DNA of 64,000 nucleotides. Origin: Algoriphagus sp. TR-M9. GTDB lineage: Bacteria > Bacteroidota > Bacteroidia > Cytophagales > Cyclobacteriaceae. The number at the start of each line of letters is the position of its first letter. The first letter of the stretch is position 1. Shown piece after piece: positions 7,966-17,639 of this stretch. The position numbers were made by a program, and so were the translations under genes. Location: NCBI RefSeq assembly GCF_027594545.1, contig NZ_CP115160.1, positions 3,592,501 to 3,656,500 of the forward strand, given 5' to 3'. The notes under the pieces are model-generated. The model had not been told where the DNA came from. It searched no databases and saw only the letters and a list, made by a program, of their open reading frames with translations.

Positions 7966-8427
7966 ATGCCCCTATCCACTCTTACTCTACACCCCTCATA
8001 CGAATCCAATCCAAAACTCGCCAAAGCCGCTCATAACCTCAGTACGCTACTGGCGGCTATCGCGAAAAAAAACATTCCAGAGTCAGTTGAAATAAAGATC
8101 AATGTGATTATAGCAGGGGTGAATAATTTCCCCGGACAGCCCCCCCAACTGCTCAAGCAACTCAAATCAGCCCAATCGGCTATCCTCAAACTTTTGGAAA
8201 GTGAACTGGGACTAGTTGCCAAAAACCACTACCAACTCCAATGGCTTGCTATCGGGATGGCAACATTTGGGATTCCCTTAGGAGTGGTTTTCGGAGCTTC
8301 ACTGGGAAATATGGCCTTTTTAGGTATTGGCTTACCCATCGGCATGGCTATAGGTATTGCCATTGGCACAAACAAGGATAAGCAAGCAGAAGAAGAAGGA
8401 AAACAGCTCGATTGGACTGCCAAATAA
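7966..8427 (+). CDS. Hypothetical protein with C-terminal glycine-rich membrane hairpin
   Basis: A 153-residue protein I do not recognise. Residues 1-85 are soluble and probably helical, with a proline-containing turn (NNFPGQPPQL). Residues about 92-132 form a Gly/Ala-rich hydrophobic stretch, consistent with two short transmembrane helices with glycine-zipper spacing (IGMATFGIPLGVVFGASLG and FLGIGLPIGMAIGIAIG). The C-terminus is charged (NKDKQAEEEGKQ). The codon usage and clean open frame support it as real. Nothing in the neighbourhood indicates a role. Confidence 0.72.
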   Translation: MPLSTLTLHPSYESNPKLAKAAHNLSTLLAAIAKKNIPESVEIKINVIIAGVNNFPGQPPQLLKQLKSAQSAILKLLESELGLVAKNHYQLQWLAIGMATFGIPLGVVFGASLGNMAFLGIGLPIGMAIGIAIGTNKDKQAEEEGKQLDWTAK

Positions 8428-8510
8428 GCTAATTTACCCTTCATACTTTACCTGTATTCCCCAAACTCCCTAGTCTTATCCACCCTTTACCCCACCACTC
8501 CTAATTTGAC

Positions 8511-8540
8511 TTGTCAAAATCCCGGCTTTTTGTAAATTCA
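8511..8540 (+). promoter_or_regulatory. Candidate promoter with overlapping palindrome
   Basis: A TTG at 8511-8513 and TAAATTCA at 8533-8540 (near TAnnTTTG) are 19 nt apart, the usual Bacteroidota spacing, and precede the ATG at 8568. The dyad TTTGAC-TT-GTCAAA (8505-8518) covers the -33 element and could be a regulator site. The -7 match is imperfect. Confidence 0.35.
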
Positions 8541-8567
8541 AAAACCTAAAATCTCAACCCAAAACCT

Positions 8568-9935
8568 ATGAATCCCTTAAATCGAAGAGAATTTTTGAAA
8601 GGAAGTACCGCTATGATGTCGCTGGCAAGTTTTGGCTTGCTCGGCATGGAATTCAAAGACCGTGAAGGACCTCTTCAGGTTGCTTTGATAGGTTCAGGCT
8701 GGTACGGCAAATCTGATCTTTTTCGATTGATACAAGTTGCAGATGTGGAAGTAGTGGCGCTTTGTGATGTTGATTCCAAACAATTAGCAGAGGCCGGCAG
8801 ATTAGTTTCCACCCGACAGAAGTCAGGCAAGTTGCCGGCACTTTACGAAAACTACAAAGAACTTTTGGCCAAAGAAAAGCCAGAGTATGTGCTAATAGGT
8901 TCACCAGACCACTGGCATGCTTTGATGGCTATTGATGCTTTGGAAAGTGGCGCACATGTCTATCTGCAAAAGCCAATTTCCGTGGATGTGATAGAAGGTG
9001 AAGCAATTTTGGCTGCAGCCAGAAAATACGACCGAAAGGTACAGATAGGAACACAACGGAGAAGTACACCTCATTTGGTTCAGGCCAAGCAGGAAATTAT
9101 CGACTCGGGTAAACTTGGCAAAATCTCCCATGCGGAGGTTTGCTGCTATTATCACATGCGCAATAGCAGTCACCCGGATGTAATGTCTGTTCCTGAAAAC
9201 CTGAATTACGAACTCTGGGCCGGACCTGCCCCTAAGCTTCCATATCGTGGAATTTTGCACAGAGGTTGGAGAGCATTTATGGAATATGGCAATGGAATCG
9301 TAGGTGATATGTGTGTACACATGCTGGATTCAGTGCGCTGGATGCTAGACTTGAGCTGGCCACTTCAGGTGACTTCCACGGGAGGAATCTATGTGGACAA
9401 AGCTTCAATTGCGAACATTTCGGACACCCAAACTGCCATTTTTGAATTTGATGAAATCAATGTGGTTTGGCAACATAGAAGTTGGGGAAATCCAGTGGAC
9501 AAAGATTACCCTTGGGCTTTCAAGATTTACGGGGAGAACGGCATGTTGGCAGGAAGTCCTATGCGAGCGGATTTTTATCCGGAAGGCCGAAACAACGGGG
9601 AACAGATCCACTATCCGGTGGTTTTAGAAAAAGAGCAATACCCAGAAGATGTCACCGAAAAAGACATAGAAATCCATGCTGCTCCAGCCACCCGAGAGCA
9701 ATTGAAAGACTGGCTTCAGGCAATAGAAAATGACACTTTGCCTGTGGCAGATGTTTTAGAAGGGCATATTTCTACTGCATCCTGTATTCTGGCAAATATG
9801 TCCATGGACCTGGGAGGTAGACCTCTGAAGTATGACCCGAAAACAAGGACTGTCATAGGGGACGAGGAAGCCACTGCCCTATTGAGGAGGCCGTACCGTG
9901 AAGGTTATATACATCCTGAGCCAGACCAAATTTGA
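8568..9935 (+). CDS. Tat-exported Gfo/Idh/MocA family oxidoreductase (paralogue 1)
   Basis: A 455-residue NAD(P)-dependent sugar oxidoreductase. The N-terminus has a twin-arginine signal (NRREFLKG) followed by a short hydrophobic stretch, so the folded, cofactor-loaded enzyme should be sent to the periplasm. The Rossmann motif follows at about residue 38 (VALIGSGWYGKSDL), with the family's EKPxxxD-type element as LQKPISVD near residue 138. Oxidation at sugar C3 is common in this group. The next gene is a close paralogue of identical length. Together with the DUF1080 proteins in this window it fits periplasmic 3-keto-glycoside chemistry, but the substrate is not shown by the sequence. Confidence 0.93.
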   Translation: MNPLNRREFLKGSTAMMSLASFGLLGMEFKDREGPLQVALIGSGWYGKSDLFRLIQVADVEVVALCDVDSKQLAEAGRLVSTRQKSGKLPALYENYKELLAKEKPEYVLIGSPDHWHALMAIDALESGAHVYLQKPISVDVIEGEAILAAARKYDRKVQIGTQRRSTPHLVQAKQEIIDSGKLGKISHAEVCCYYHMRNSSHPDVMSVPENLNYELWAGPAPKLPYRGILHRGWRAFMEYGNGIVGDMCVHMLDSVRWMLDLSWPLQVTSTGGIYVDKASIANISDTQTAIFEFDEINVVWQHRSWGNPVDKDYPWAFKIYGENGMLAGSPMRADFYPEGRNNGEQIHYPVVLEKEQYPEDVTEKDIEIHAAPATREQLKDWLQAIENDTLPVADVLEGHISTASCILANMSMDLGGRPLKYDPKTRTVIGDEEATALLRRPYREGYIHPEPDQI

Positions 9936-10047
9936 GATTTCAAATTTCAATTTCCTAACCACTTCGTTTCCACTTATCCAAATCTTGTTGCTAAGGGATT
10001 GTGTTTTTGTAACTTATGCTTTACAATAAACCTCAACCCCTTACACA

Positions 10048-11415
10048 ATGAATGCTCTTAACCGTAGAGATTTTCTCAAAGGCTCTTCAGCTTTAGCCAC
10101 ACTTGCCAGTTTTGGATTATTAGGAATGGACTTCAAAGATCGTGAAGGACCACTCCAGGTCGCTTTGATCGGCGCTGGATGGTATGGAAAGTCAGATCTT
10201 TTCCGACTCATCCAAGTGGCTGATGTGGAAGTGGTGGGACTATGCGACCCAGATCAAAATATGCTGAAAGCCGCCGGTGACATGGTGGCAACTAGACAAA
10301 AATCCGGAAAAGTGCCCGCGCTTTATCAAGATTATAAAGAGCTCCTAGAAAAAGAAAAACCAGAATTTGTTTTAATCGGATCCCCAGATCATTGGCACGC
10401 CTTGCAATGCATAGATGCCCTGAAAGCAGGCGCTCATGTATATGTACAAAAGCCAATCTCCGTAGATGTCATAGAAGGCGAAGCGATGGTGGCAGCTGCG
10501 AGAAAATACAATAAAGTAGTTCAGGTAGGTACGCAAAGAAAAAGCACTCCGCATCTAATCGATGCCAAAGAGCAGATTATAGACAGCGGCAAACTAGGCA
10601 AAATTTCCCATGTGGAAGTTTGCTGCTACTATCACATGCGTGCTAACGGAAATCCTCCAGTCGAACCCATACCGGATTTTTTCAATTATGACCTATGGAC
10701 TGGACCAGCCCCACTCCGGCCTTATGATGGATTGCCACACCGCCGCTGGTGGAGAACATTTATGGAATATGGAAATGGCATTACAGGGGATATGTGTGTC
10801 CACATGCTGGATACCGTTCGGTGGATGTTGAAATTAGGCTGGCCTACAGGGATCAGTTCTACCGGTGGGATTTTTGTTCAAAAAGACGGCAAATCCAATA
10901 TTTCTGACACGCAATCTGCAATCTTCGAATACCCGGAACTGAACGTAGTTTGGCAGCACCGAACCTGGGGTAATCCTGATGATCCAGAGTACCCTTGGGC
11001 ATTTAAGATATTTGGAGAGAAGGGAATGCTGGCAGGCAGCACCATGCAAGCGGACTATACACCTTTGGATAAAGATGAAAAACCAATCCACTTTGAATGT
11101 CTTTTTGAGCGTGAGAACTATCCGGAAGATCTGACTGAACCGGATATCGAGCTGAATGCTGCACCAGCCACACGTCTCCACATGCAGGATTGGCTAAAGG
11201 CAATCGATAATAACACCCTGCCTGTTGCTGATATTGAAGAAGGGCATATTTCCACGGCTTCTTGTATTTTGGCAAATATTTCCATGGATTTGGGTGGAAG
11301 AAGGTTGGAATACGACCCTAAATCCATGACCGTAATCGGAGACAAAGAGGCTACGAAACTCCTCCGGAGGCCTTACAGAAAAGGATACACACATCCGGAA
11401 CCTAAAAGCGTTTAA
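10048..11415 (+). CDS. Tat-exported Gfo/Idh/MocA family oxidoreductase (paralogue 2)
   Basis: A 455-residue tandem paralogue of the preceding gene, with the same length and domain order. The Tat motif is NRRDFLKG, the Rossmann motif VALIGAGWYGKSDL, and the central element VQKPISVD. Long identical blocks such as the C-terminal GHISTASCILAN(M/I)SMDLGGR point to a gene duplication. The middle part (about 200-240 and 340-370) differs most, as would be expected if substrates diverged. It is separated from paralogue 1 by 112 bp and is followed by a strong intrinsic terminator at 11427-11462. Confidence 0.93.
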   Translation: MNALNRRDFLKGSSALATLASFGLLGMDFKDREGPLQVALIGAGWYGKSDLFRLIQVADVEVVGLCDPDQNMLKAAGDMVATRQKSGKVPALYQDYKELLEKEKPEFVLIGSPDHWHALQCIDALKAGAHVYVQKPISVDVIEGEAMVAAARKYNKVVQVGTQRKSTPHLIDAKEQIIDSGKLGKISHVEVCCYYHMRANGNPPVEPIPDFFNYDLWTGPAPLRPYDGLPHRRWWRTFMEYGNGITGDMCVHMLDTVRWMLKLGWPTGISSTGGIFVQKDGKSNISDTQSAIFEYPELNVVWQHRTWGNPDDPEYPWAFKIFGEKGMLAGSTMQADYTPLDKDEKPIHFECLFERENYPEDLTEPDIELNAAPATRLHMQDWLKAIDNNTLPVADIEEGHISTASCILANISMDLGGRRLEYDPKSMTVIGDKEATKLLRRPYRKGYTHPEPKSV

Positions 11416-11426
11416 AGACATCTTAT

Positions 11427-11462
11427 AAACCGAGTCTCGAATTTTGGGACTCGGTTTTAATT
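11427..11462 (+). terminator. Rho-independent terminator after the oxidoreductase pair
   Basis: AAACCGAGTC pairs perfectly with GACTCGGTTT (10 bp, 11-base loop), followed by TTAATTTATT on the plus strand. Confidence 0.85.
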
Positions 11463-11509
11463 TATTGATAAACCCAATATCTTGGCTTCTCTTCTCTATT
11501 TGAAATGCC

Positions 11510-12004
11510 ATGATTGAGATTACACCTGCAACCCAAGACGACCTGAAATATGTCCAAAGCATCGCCAATCAAACCTGGCCAGATACTTTTGGGGAAATTT
11601 TAAGTCCTGAGCAAATCGATTATATGCTAAAATGGATGTATAGCCTGGATACTCTGGAGAAACAACAAAACAAGGGACACCTGTTTTATTTGGCTGAGGA
11701 AAATGGTCAAAAAATGGGATTCACCGGAATTGAGATCAATCAAGGGCCTGGCAAAACCAAGATCCATAAAATCTACATTCTTCCAAGCGCCCAGGGAAAA
11801 GGAGTAGGAAAGAAATTGATTCAGAAGATCAAAGAAGTTGCGCTGGCAAAAGATCAGAAAAGTCTACTTTTGAATGTCAATAAATACAACGAGGGTGCGA
11901 TCGCCTTTTACGAGTATTTGGGATTTAAGAAAATAAAAGAAGAAGTCATCGACATTGGCAATGGCTATGTGATGGATGATTTTGTGTTTGAGTTGAAGCT
12001 TTAA
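11510..12004 (+). CDS. GNAT family N-acetyltransferase
   Basis: A 164-residue acetyl-CoA-dependent N-acetyltransferase. The acetyl-CoA pyrophosphate loop is QGKGVGKKLI (motif A, about residues 97-106), preceded by the beta strand IHKIYILP and followed by LLLNVNKYNEGAIAFYEYLGF, the typical motif B with the conserved Asn and Tyr. The acceptor is unknown. The gene faces truA tail to tail, and a hairpin-forming inverted repeat fills the gap between them. Confidence 0.9.
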   Translation: MIEITPATQDDLKYVQSIANQTWPDTFGEILSPEQIDYMLKWMYSLDTLEKQQNKGHLFYLAEENGQKMGFTGIEINQGPGKTKIHKIYILPSAQGKGVGKKLIQKIKEVALAKDQKSLLLNVNKYNEGAIAFYEYLGFKKIKEEVIDIGNGYVMDDFVFELKL

Positions 12005-12010
12005 AATAAT

Positions 12011-12229
12011 TAACCTTTGAGGTTGCAAAGACCTCGAAGGTTTAAACTCAAGCCCTATTTCATCCAACTAATCAGAATCCAAAGACATTGATTGGGTTTC
12101 ACATATGGCCTTTTGTATCTAAAGAGCAGAAAAATAATATAGTCCGAATGTAAGACCTTAGGGTAATTATTTTTAAAACCTTCGAGGAGATTTCTCGGTC
12201 GTTCCTCGAAAATGACACCTCAAAGGTTA
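12011..12229. repeat. Nested inverted repeat between convergent genes; hairpins on both sides
   Basis: TAACCTTTGAGGT (12011-12023) is the exact reverse complement of 12217-12229, and CCTCGAAGGTTT (12032-12043) of 12176-12187. Each side can also fold on itself: AACCTTTGAGGT with ACCTCGAAGGTT on the left, AACCTTCGAGG with CCTCAAAGGTT on the right. The two hairpins could serve as terminators for the acetyltransferase gene and truA. The right arm covers the truA stop codon and its last codons. The right side also holds a TCATTTTCGAGGAACGACC-type sequence that resembles 33098-33130. Confidence 0.75.
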
Positions 12230-13041
12230 TTCAGAAAGGTCTCCCAAAGCACCAATCCATTTGCAGGGGCAGGAGGTAATTTTTCAAATGATCCAGGAGA
12301 TTCAAATCGATTGGCAATCTCAGTCAATTCCATCTCTCCTTTTCCTATTTGCCAAATGGCATACATCATCATGCGAACCTGGTGATGCAAAAAACCCGTC
12401 CCAGTGATTTCGAAGTAAAAAATCTCATCGGGAAAAAACTGCCCCAGCAATTCATTTGAGCTTGCGATCCTTGCTGAAATTACTTTTCGGAGATAGTCTG
12501 TCTTGTTTTCGGAAGGTCTACAGAAACCTTTGAAATTATGCTCTCCAATAAATAATTCACAAGCTTCCTTCATTTTTTCCCAGTTCAAATCTCCTGCAAC
12601 ATTGAGAAGGAAAGCCGAAGCAAAAGGATGAAAATCATTGGAATTCGAGAAATAGAAACGGTAAGTTTTCTGCCGTACTGACTGGATCAAATTGAAGTCT
12701 ATGGGAACCTCTTGCACTGAATTAAGCTGAATATCCTGAGGCAAATGCACATTGAGCTCGAGCAAAAGCGAATCCATCTCAACCTTTTCACGAAGGAAAA
12801 TCTGAACAAATCCACCTACGCAAGAAACCCCAGAATCAGTCCGACTTGCACCAATTAAGGAAAAATCCTCATGCCCCAATACATGCCGTAGCACGCGCTC
12901 CAATCTTCGCTGAACTGTGGGCTGATTGGGCTGAGGTGCCCAACCTTTATATCGGGCACCAAAATAGGAAATGGAAAAAAGGAAGGAAAATGGGCGAGAT
13001 TGCAATTTGATTTGAAGTTTGAAATTTGAAATTAAGTCCAA
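12220..13041 (-). CDS. truA: tRNA pseudouridine(38-40) synthase TruA
   Basis: A 273-residue enzyme that isomerises uridines 38-40 in the tRNA anticodon arm. The catalytic Asp is in SRTDSGV (residue 69 in this numbering), and GWAPQPNQPTVQ, FHPFASAFL and the GTGFLHHQVRMM block are family hallmarks. No ATG occurs upstream of the conserved core. The frame's furthest start is a TTG at 13041, and another TTG at 13005 would remove 12 residues translated from AT-rich low-complexity sequence; the start is therefore uncertain and 13005 may be the better choice. The 3' end overlaps the inverted repeat at 12217-12229. Confidence 0.93.
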   Translation of the reverse strand: MDLISNFKLQIKLQSRPFSFLFSISYFGARYKGWAPQPNQPTVQRRLERVLRHVLGHEDFSLIGASRTDSGVSCVGGFVQIFLREKVEMDSLLLELNVHLPQDIQLNSVQEVPIDFNLIQSVRQKTYRFYFSNSNDFHPFASAFLLNVAGDLNWEKMKEACELFIGEHNFKGFCRPSENKTDYLRKVISARIASSNELLGQFFPDEIFYFEITGTGFLHHQVRMMMYAIWQIGKGEMELTEIANRFESPGSFEKLPPAPANGLVLWETFLNNL

Positions 13042-13077
13042 TTTCCCTTAATTCTTTCACGTAGTCAATAATTGAAA

Positions 13078-14283
13078 TCAATTCGCTACGACTGGCTGTG
13101 TCCAGGCAACTTCTTTATCACCGATCTGATAGGGGTTCTCCTTAGGTTTGGAGGAAATGATTTTGGCGCGAACGTACATATCATCTACCTCAAGCGTATA
13201 ATCTCCAGTCACACCTTTAATGTCTTTCAAAAGAACTCCACTTTCAGAAGGATTAGATTTTTTTGTTCCAAAGAACTGGATGGTATAGGCCACCCCATTT
13301 TCCGGTTGAACAGCAACGGATAAAGTCTCACCATCGAAATTGATCTCATTCATGGTAACGCCAGTTGTGGAATAAAAATCACCCTTTTCCATTGCCTCGA
13401 TTAAAGAAGCAGGGGCCAAACTTTCAGATAAAACCATCACCCAACCCCGACCGGGGTTACTGCTATTTTGATCAAAAACATGGTAATTGTGCGCATCATC
13501 AACAGCCAAGCCATAAAGCAATGGTTTCCCTGCTTGTAAATATGCTGCCTGCACTTTGTCCCAAAGCACCTCCATACTGGGTCTTAGAGAATCTCCGTAA
13601 TTATTTACCTGGGGATGACCGTTATAAACTTCAAAAAATCGCTCTCCTTCCAATTGGATGATATCTTCCGGCGTAATGGCCCAGATAAAATTCGGGTGAT
13701 TGAGGTGCAAAAACATAGGAATTCCTGTAGAATCCCGCTGGGCTTTCACCCTGTCTAAGCCATTTTGCAAGATTTCCGGAATTGAATTCCCTCCTTCCGC
13801 CGGAATCAATTGCTGAATATTCGTGACATTCATATGAAGCGGTTTGCTCTCAAAACTCTCTGTCAACTCCTGAGATTGAATGATCAAAAACTCACCTTCT
13901 TCCTCAAACATCGGAGCATACTCTGCCAAGGTTTTCAACTTTACCTCCACTCTTCCGGCTGAATCTTCCCGATAAACGACTTGATCACCATATTTATCCA
14001 AGTACTTCTCAAAGCCCATTTCATGTGAAGGAGATCTCGGAATCAACTTCCACTTTTCGCCTTGCGCCAGCGTGTTATGATCAGATAAAACCACAAAATC
14101 ATACTCATGCGACTTATACCAATCCATGATCATCTCCGGGTAATCATCCCCGTCCGACCAATAGGAATGCGTGTGGAGATTGCCTTTGTACCATTGTTTG
14201 GAAGGTTTCTCAACTTTCTCTCCAGGTTTACAGGAAACAAAAATTAAAGCAGAAAGCACACAAAGCAGAGGGAGATTTTTCAT
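13078..14283 (-). CDS. PHP-domain lipoprotein (metal-dependent phosphoesterase-like)
   Basis: A 401-residue protein. The lipobox FVSC places the lipidated Cys at position 18. A PHP fold follows at once: GNLHTHSYWSDG with His37 and His39 as metal ligands, and VLSDHNTL with another Asp-His pair around residue 71. PHP proteins hydrolyse phosphoester bonds using a trinuclear metal site. Exported PHP lipoproteins occur in Bacteroidota near sugar-utilisation genes, but their substrate is unclear. The -7 box at 14308-14315 supports the start. The gene is monocistronic by spacing. Confidence 0.88.
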   Translation of the reverse strand: MKNLPLLCVLSALIFVSCKPGEKVEKPSKQWYKGNLHTHSYWSDGDDYPEMIMDWYKSHEYDFVVLSDHNTLAQGEKWKLIPRSPSHEMGFEKYLDKYGDQVVYREDSAGRVEVKLKTLAEYAPMFEEEGEFLIIQSQELTESFESKPLHMNVTNIQQLIPAEGGNSIPEILQNGLDRVKAQRDSTGIPMFLHLNHPNFIWAITPEDIIQLEGERFFEVYNGHPQVNNYGDSLRPSMEVLWDKVQAAYLQAGKPLLYGLAVDDAHNYHVFDQNSSNPGRGWVMVLSESLAPASLIEAMEKGDFYSTTGVTMNEINFDGETLSVAVQPENGVAYTIQFFGTKKSNPSESGVLLKDIKGVTGDYTLEVDDMYVRAKIISSKPKENPYQIGDKEVAWTQPVVAN

Positions 14284-14307
14284 GGCACATGATATTTAGG
14301 TGTTCAT

Positions 14308-14315
14308 CAAATATA
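14308..14315 (-). promoter_or_regulatory. Bacteroidota -7 box (TATATTTG) for the PHP lipoprotein gene
   Basis: A perfect TAnnTTTG on the minus strand, 24 nt upstream of the ATG at 14283. The -33 element is not clear. Confidence 0.5.
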
Positions 14316-14371
14316 ACAAGCTCTTGCAAATGAAAGGTTAGCTCTAGATTATCATAAACATTGGGCACAAA

Positions 14372-14399
14372 AAAACCACCCCAGTCCTGAGGTGGTTTT
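14372..14399 (-). terminator. Rho-independent terminator of the ilv-leu operon
   Basis: AAAACCACC pairs with GGTGGTTTT (9 bp, 10-base loop). Read on the minus strand the stem is followed by seven T residues, 21 nt after the leuB stop. Confidence 0.9.
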
Positions 14400-14419
14400 C
14401 ATTTTTTCTGCTGACTGAT

Positions 14420-15487
14420 TTAAGCCAAAATCTTCGCAGCAAGCCAGTCACCCACTTCAGAAGTTTTGTAGGACGGCCCTCCATCAGCGATATCTTCGGT
14501 TGCGTATCCCTCTGAAAGCGACAGGTTCACTACATCAGAAATCGCCTGGGCTTCTTCTTTCAGGTCAAACGCATACTCGAACATCATTGCTGCAGAAAGC
14601 ACTGTAGCTAAAGGATTGGCAATGTCTTTTCCAGCAGCTTGTGGATAAGAACCGTGAATTGGCTCAAACAATTTGATGGAAGTACCCAAGGAAGCAGATG
14701 GCATCAAGCCCATAGAACCTGAAATTACAGAAGCCTCATCTGTCAAGATATCTCCGAACAAGTTTTCAGTAATCAAGACATCGTAGGCTTTTGGCCACTG
14801 AATCAAACGCATGGCTACCGCATCTACAAATTCATATTCTACTTTCACATCTGGATATTCCGGGGCCAATTCCTGAACGGTTTCTCTCCAAAGTCTGGAA
14901 GTCGCCATCACATTGGCTTTGTCTACGCAAGTCAGGAGTTTTCTTCTTTTTTGCGCAGCTTCGAAACCCATTCTAGCAAGACGGGTAATCTCTTCCTTGC
15001 TGTACATGTTAGTATCAAAAGCCTTGGTTCCTTGCTCGTTTCTACCTCTTGGTTCGCCAAAATAAACTCCGCCGGTAAGCTCTCTGAAGAAGACAAAGTC
15101 AACGCCTTCGACACGCTCCAGTTTCAAGGGAGATTTATGTACCAAAGAAGGAAAAGTAAACGTAGGCCTTACATTGGCAAACAAGCCCAATTTCTGGCGC
15201 ATCAACAATAAACCTTGCTCAGGACGTACCTTTGCTTTAGGATCATTGTCATATTTAGGATCTCCGATAGCTCCAAAAAGTACCGCATCTGAGGCCGCAG
15301 CTACTTCGTGGGTTGAATCTGGATAAGGTTCTCCTGTGGCATCAATAGCCGCAGCGCCTACTACTCCTTCTGTAAAGTTGATTTGGTGTCCGAATTTTTG
15401 TCCTACGGCTTTCACCACCTTTACTGCCTGATCAATAACTTCTGGTCCTATGCCATCACCCGGCAATAGTGCGATATTCATTTCCAT
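14420..15487 (-). CDS. leuB: 3-isopropylmalate dehydrogenase
   Basis: A 355-residue NAD+-dependent enzyme that oxidises and decarboxylates (2R,3S)-3-isopropylmalate to 2-oxoisocaproate in leucine biosynthesis. Hallmarks are [12 protein letters not shown] at the N-terminus, [19 protein letters not shown] with the substrate-binding Arg, [18 protein letters not shown] with the metal-binding Asp residues, and the NAD motif [18 protein letters not shown]. It is the last gene of the operon. The start overlaps the end of the upstream synthase gene by 32 nt (26 nt if the second Met at 15481 is used). Confidence 0.97.
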   Translation of the reverse strand: MEMNIALLPGDGIGPEVIDQAVKVVKAVGQKFGHQINFTEGVVGAAAIDATGEPYPDSTHEVAAASDAVLFGAIGDPKYDNDPKAKVRPEQGLLLMRQKLGLFANVRPTFTFPSLVHKSPLKLERVEGVDFVFFRELTGGVYFGEPRGRNEQGTKAFDTNMYSKEEITRLARMGFEAAQKRRKLLTCVDKANVMATSRLWRETVQELAPEYPDVKVEYEFVDAVAMRLIQWPKAYDVLITENLFGDILTDEASVISGSMGLMPSASLGTSIKLFEPIHGSYPQAAGKDIANPLATVLSAAMMFEYAFDLKEEAQAISDVVNLSLSEGYATEDIADGGPSYKTSEVGDWLAAKILA

Positions 15488-17048
15488 AAAATTTGGATTC
15501 TTCTTTCGTTGGGGTTTGATTAAAAGATTCGACGATGTTCAGCATTTTCTCTGTGGCCATCATCGCAGCCACTGTTTGATCGGGGTCTAGCCCCTTTGTT
15601 TTAAATATCTTCCCATAATCCCAGGTCACTACAGTTTCCACAAAGGCATCAGTTTTTCCTCCCGGGGGAATAGAAACATGATAATCTATCAACTTTGGAA
15701 GCTGTCTTTTTCTGGTTTTATAGATTTTCTTGACTGCCTTCATAAAGGAATCGTACTGTCCATCACCTGTAGCGGTGGCATCATAGGATTTCCCATAAAT
15801 ATTCAGTCGCAACTGTACTGACGGCTTTAGGCCCTGGGAATGGGTCATGTGATACCCTTCAATGTGAATGTCTTTGGAAATAGAATTATTCTGCAATACA
15901 TCGGAAATGATGTACGGCAGATCTTCCGTAGTCACTCGCTCTTTTTTATCACCGAGTTCGATGATACGCTGAGTTACTTTGGTCAGCTCATCCTTTTCCA
16001 AAGAAATCCCTAATTCTTCCAGATTCTTTAGGATATTGGCTTTACCAGAAGTTTTACCTAGTGCATATTTTCGTTGGCGACCAAATCGCTCTGGCAGCAA
16101 GTCATTGAAGTATAGGTTCTTCTTATTATCACCATCAGCATGAATCCCTGCGGTCTGGGTGAAGACATTTTCGCCCACCACTGGTTTATTAGCTGGAATG
16201 TGCTGACCAGAAAACTGCTCTACAAGCTTACTCACCCTGTAGATCTTCTGCTCCTGCACGTTAATCTGCAGATCGGTAAAGTCTTTGATCACTGCGATCA
16301 CAGATTCCAGTGGTGCGTTTCCGGCTCTTTCTCCCAGGCCATTGACTGTAGTATGGATCCCGGAGGCGCCATACATGATCGCTTCCATGACGTTAGCCAC
16401 CGATAGATCGTAATCATTATGGGCGTGAAAATCGAAATGAGCTTCTGGGAACTTACCAGAAATCTGAAGGAAAAACTTTTTAGTCTCCTCCGGAGAAAGC
16501 AATCCCAGCGTGTCTGGAAGCATGATTCGCTTAATTGGTAACGTAGTCAAAAAGGCGATCAACTCTAGGGTATATTCCAGAGAATTGCGCATACCGTTTG
16601 ACCAGTCTTCCAGGTATACATTTACATCAATTCCTTTTTCCTGGGCATAAGAAATACTCCTCTGAATATCCGAAAAGTGCTCCTCCTTGGTCTTTTTGAG
16701 TTGATGGGTTAGGTGATTGAGCGAGCCCTTAGTCAATAGATTCATGACTTTTGCCCCGGCTTTGGTCAGCCAATCCACTGAAGCGGGAGTGTCTACAAAT
16801 CCCAAGACCTCCACTCTATCCAGATAGCCTTTTTCTGCAGCCCATTGGGTGATTTTCTGTACTCCCTCTAGCTCTCCTTCAGACACTCTCGCTGAAGCCA
16901 CTTCGATACGATCTACCTTCAACTCATCCAGTAATAGTTTGGCTATTTGGAGTTTTTCTGAAGGTAAAAAGGATACGCTGGAGGTCTGTTCTCCATCCCT
17001 CAGCGTAGTATCCATTATTTCAATGCGCTTCCCTGCGGTCATTTTCAC
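15456..17048 (-). CDS. 2-isopropylmalate synthase/citramalate synthase family protein (LeuA paralogue)
   Basis: A 530-residue DRE-TIM metallolyase that condenses acetyl-CoA with a 2-oxo acid. The catalytic motif is [17 protein letters not shown], the metal ligands are in [13 protein letters not shown], and [15 protein letters not shown] follows; a C-terminal LeuA-type regulatory domain starts near residue 390. It clearly differs from the leuA at 19157-20665 in the same operon. Possible roles are a second isopropylmalate synthase or an (R)-citramalate synthase feeding isoleucine synthesis from pyruvate; LeuB, LeuC and LeuD would serve either path. The gene abuts leuD with no gap. The family is sure, the substrate is not. 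Confidence 0.9.
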   Translation of the reverse strand: MKMTAGKRIEIMDTTLRDGEQTSSVSFLPSEKLQIAKLLLDELKVDRIEVASARVSEGELEGVQKITQWAAEKGYLDRVEVLGFVDTPASVDWLTKAGAKVMNLLTKGSLNHLTHQLKKTKEEHFSDIQRSISYAQEKGIDVNVYLEDWSNGMRNSLEYTLELIAFLTTLPIKRIMLPDTLGLLSPEETKKFFLQISGKFPEAHFDFHAHNDYDLSVANVMEAIMYGASGIHTTVNGLGERAGNAPLESVIAVIKDFTDLQINVQEQKIYRVSKLVEQFSGQHIPANKPVVGENVFTQTAGIHADGDNKKNLYFNDLLPERFGRQRKYALGKTSGKANILKNLEELGISLEKDELTKVTQRIIELGDKKERVTTEDLPYIISDVLQNNSISKDIHIEGYHMTHSQGLKPSVQLRLNIYGKSYDATATGDGQYDSFMKAVKKIYKTRKRQLPKLIDYHVSIPPGGKTDAFVETVVTWDYGKIFKTKGLDPDQTVAAMMATEKMLNIVESFNQTPTKEESKFYGNEYRTIAG

Positions 17049-17639
17049 TTATTTATTCGCTGCAAATGCATCTATTTCGTCCGACATGTTCAACAGATAG
17101 TCGATGTCATCGAAGCCATTTTGCATGTTTGCTTTTTTGTATTCATTGATGTCAAAAGATTCAGATTCTCCAGTGGAATCCAGTGTGATCTTTTGGTTAG
17201 GAATATCAACTGTAATGGTGGCATCAGGATTGGAAGTGATAGTATCCAGCAATTTATCCGCAAATTCCGGAGTAACCGTTACCGGTAGCACACCGATGTT
17301 GAGGCAGTTATTCTTGAAAATATCTGCAAAGAAACTGGAAACCACACAACGGAATCCGTAATCGTAGATCGCCCAAACCGCATGTTCTCTACTGGAACCA
17401 GAGCCAAAATTCCTTCCAGCCACCAAGATTTTACCACTGTAAGTTGGGTCATTGAGTACAAAATCCTTTTTAGGATTACCTTCTACATCATACCTCCAGT
17501 CACGGAAAAGATTATCTCCAAACCCTTCACGCTCTGTAGCCTTCAGGAAACGAGCGGGTATGATTTGGTCTGTATCCACATTGTCTGTCGGTAAAGGAAC
17601 CGCAGTGCTTGTGAGAACAGTAAATTTATCGTAAGCCAT
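17049..17639 (-). CDS. leuD: 3-isopropylmalate dehydratase small subunit
   Basis: A 196-residue subunit that pairs with LeuC to isomerise 2-isopropylmalate to 3-isopropylmalate. It shows LPTDNVDTDQIIPARFLK near the N-terminus, the swivel-domain loop VAGRNFGSGSSREHA, and the NNCLNIGVLPV block. The length is typical. The start follows 108 nt after the leuC stop, the longest gap among the leu genes, filled by AT-rich low-complexity sequence without a recognisable promoter. Confidence 0.97.
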   Translation of the reverse strand: MAYDKFTVLTSTAVPLPTDNVDTDQIIPARFLKATEREGFGDNLFRDWRYDVEGNPKKDFVLNDPTYSGKILVAGRNFGSGSSREHAVWAIYDYGFRCVVSSFFADIFKNNCLNIGVLPVTVTPEFADKLLDTITSNPDATITVDIPNQKITLDSTGESESFDINEYKKANMQNGFDDIDYLLNMSDEIDAFAANK

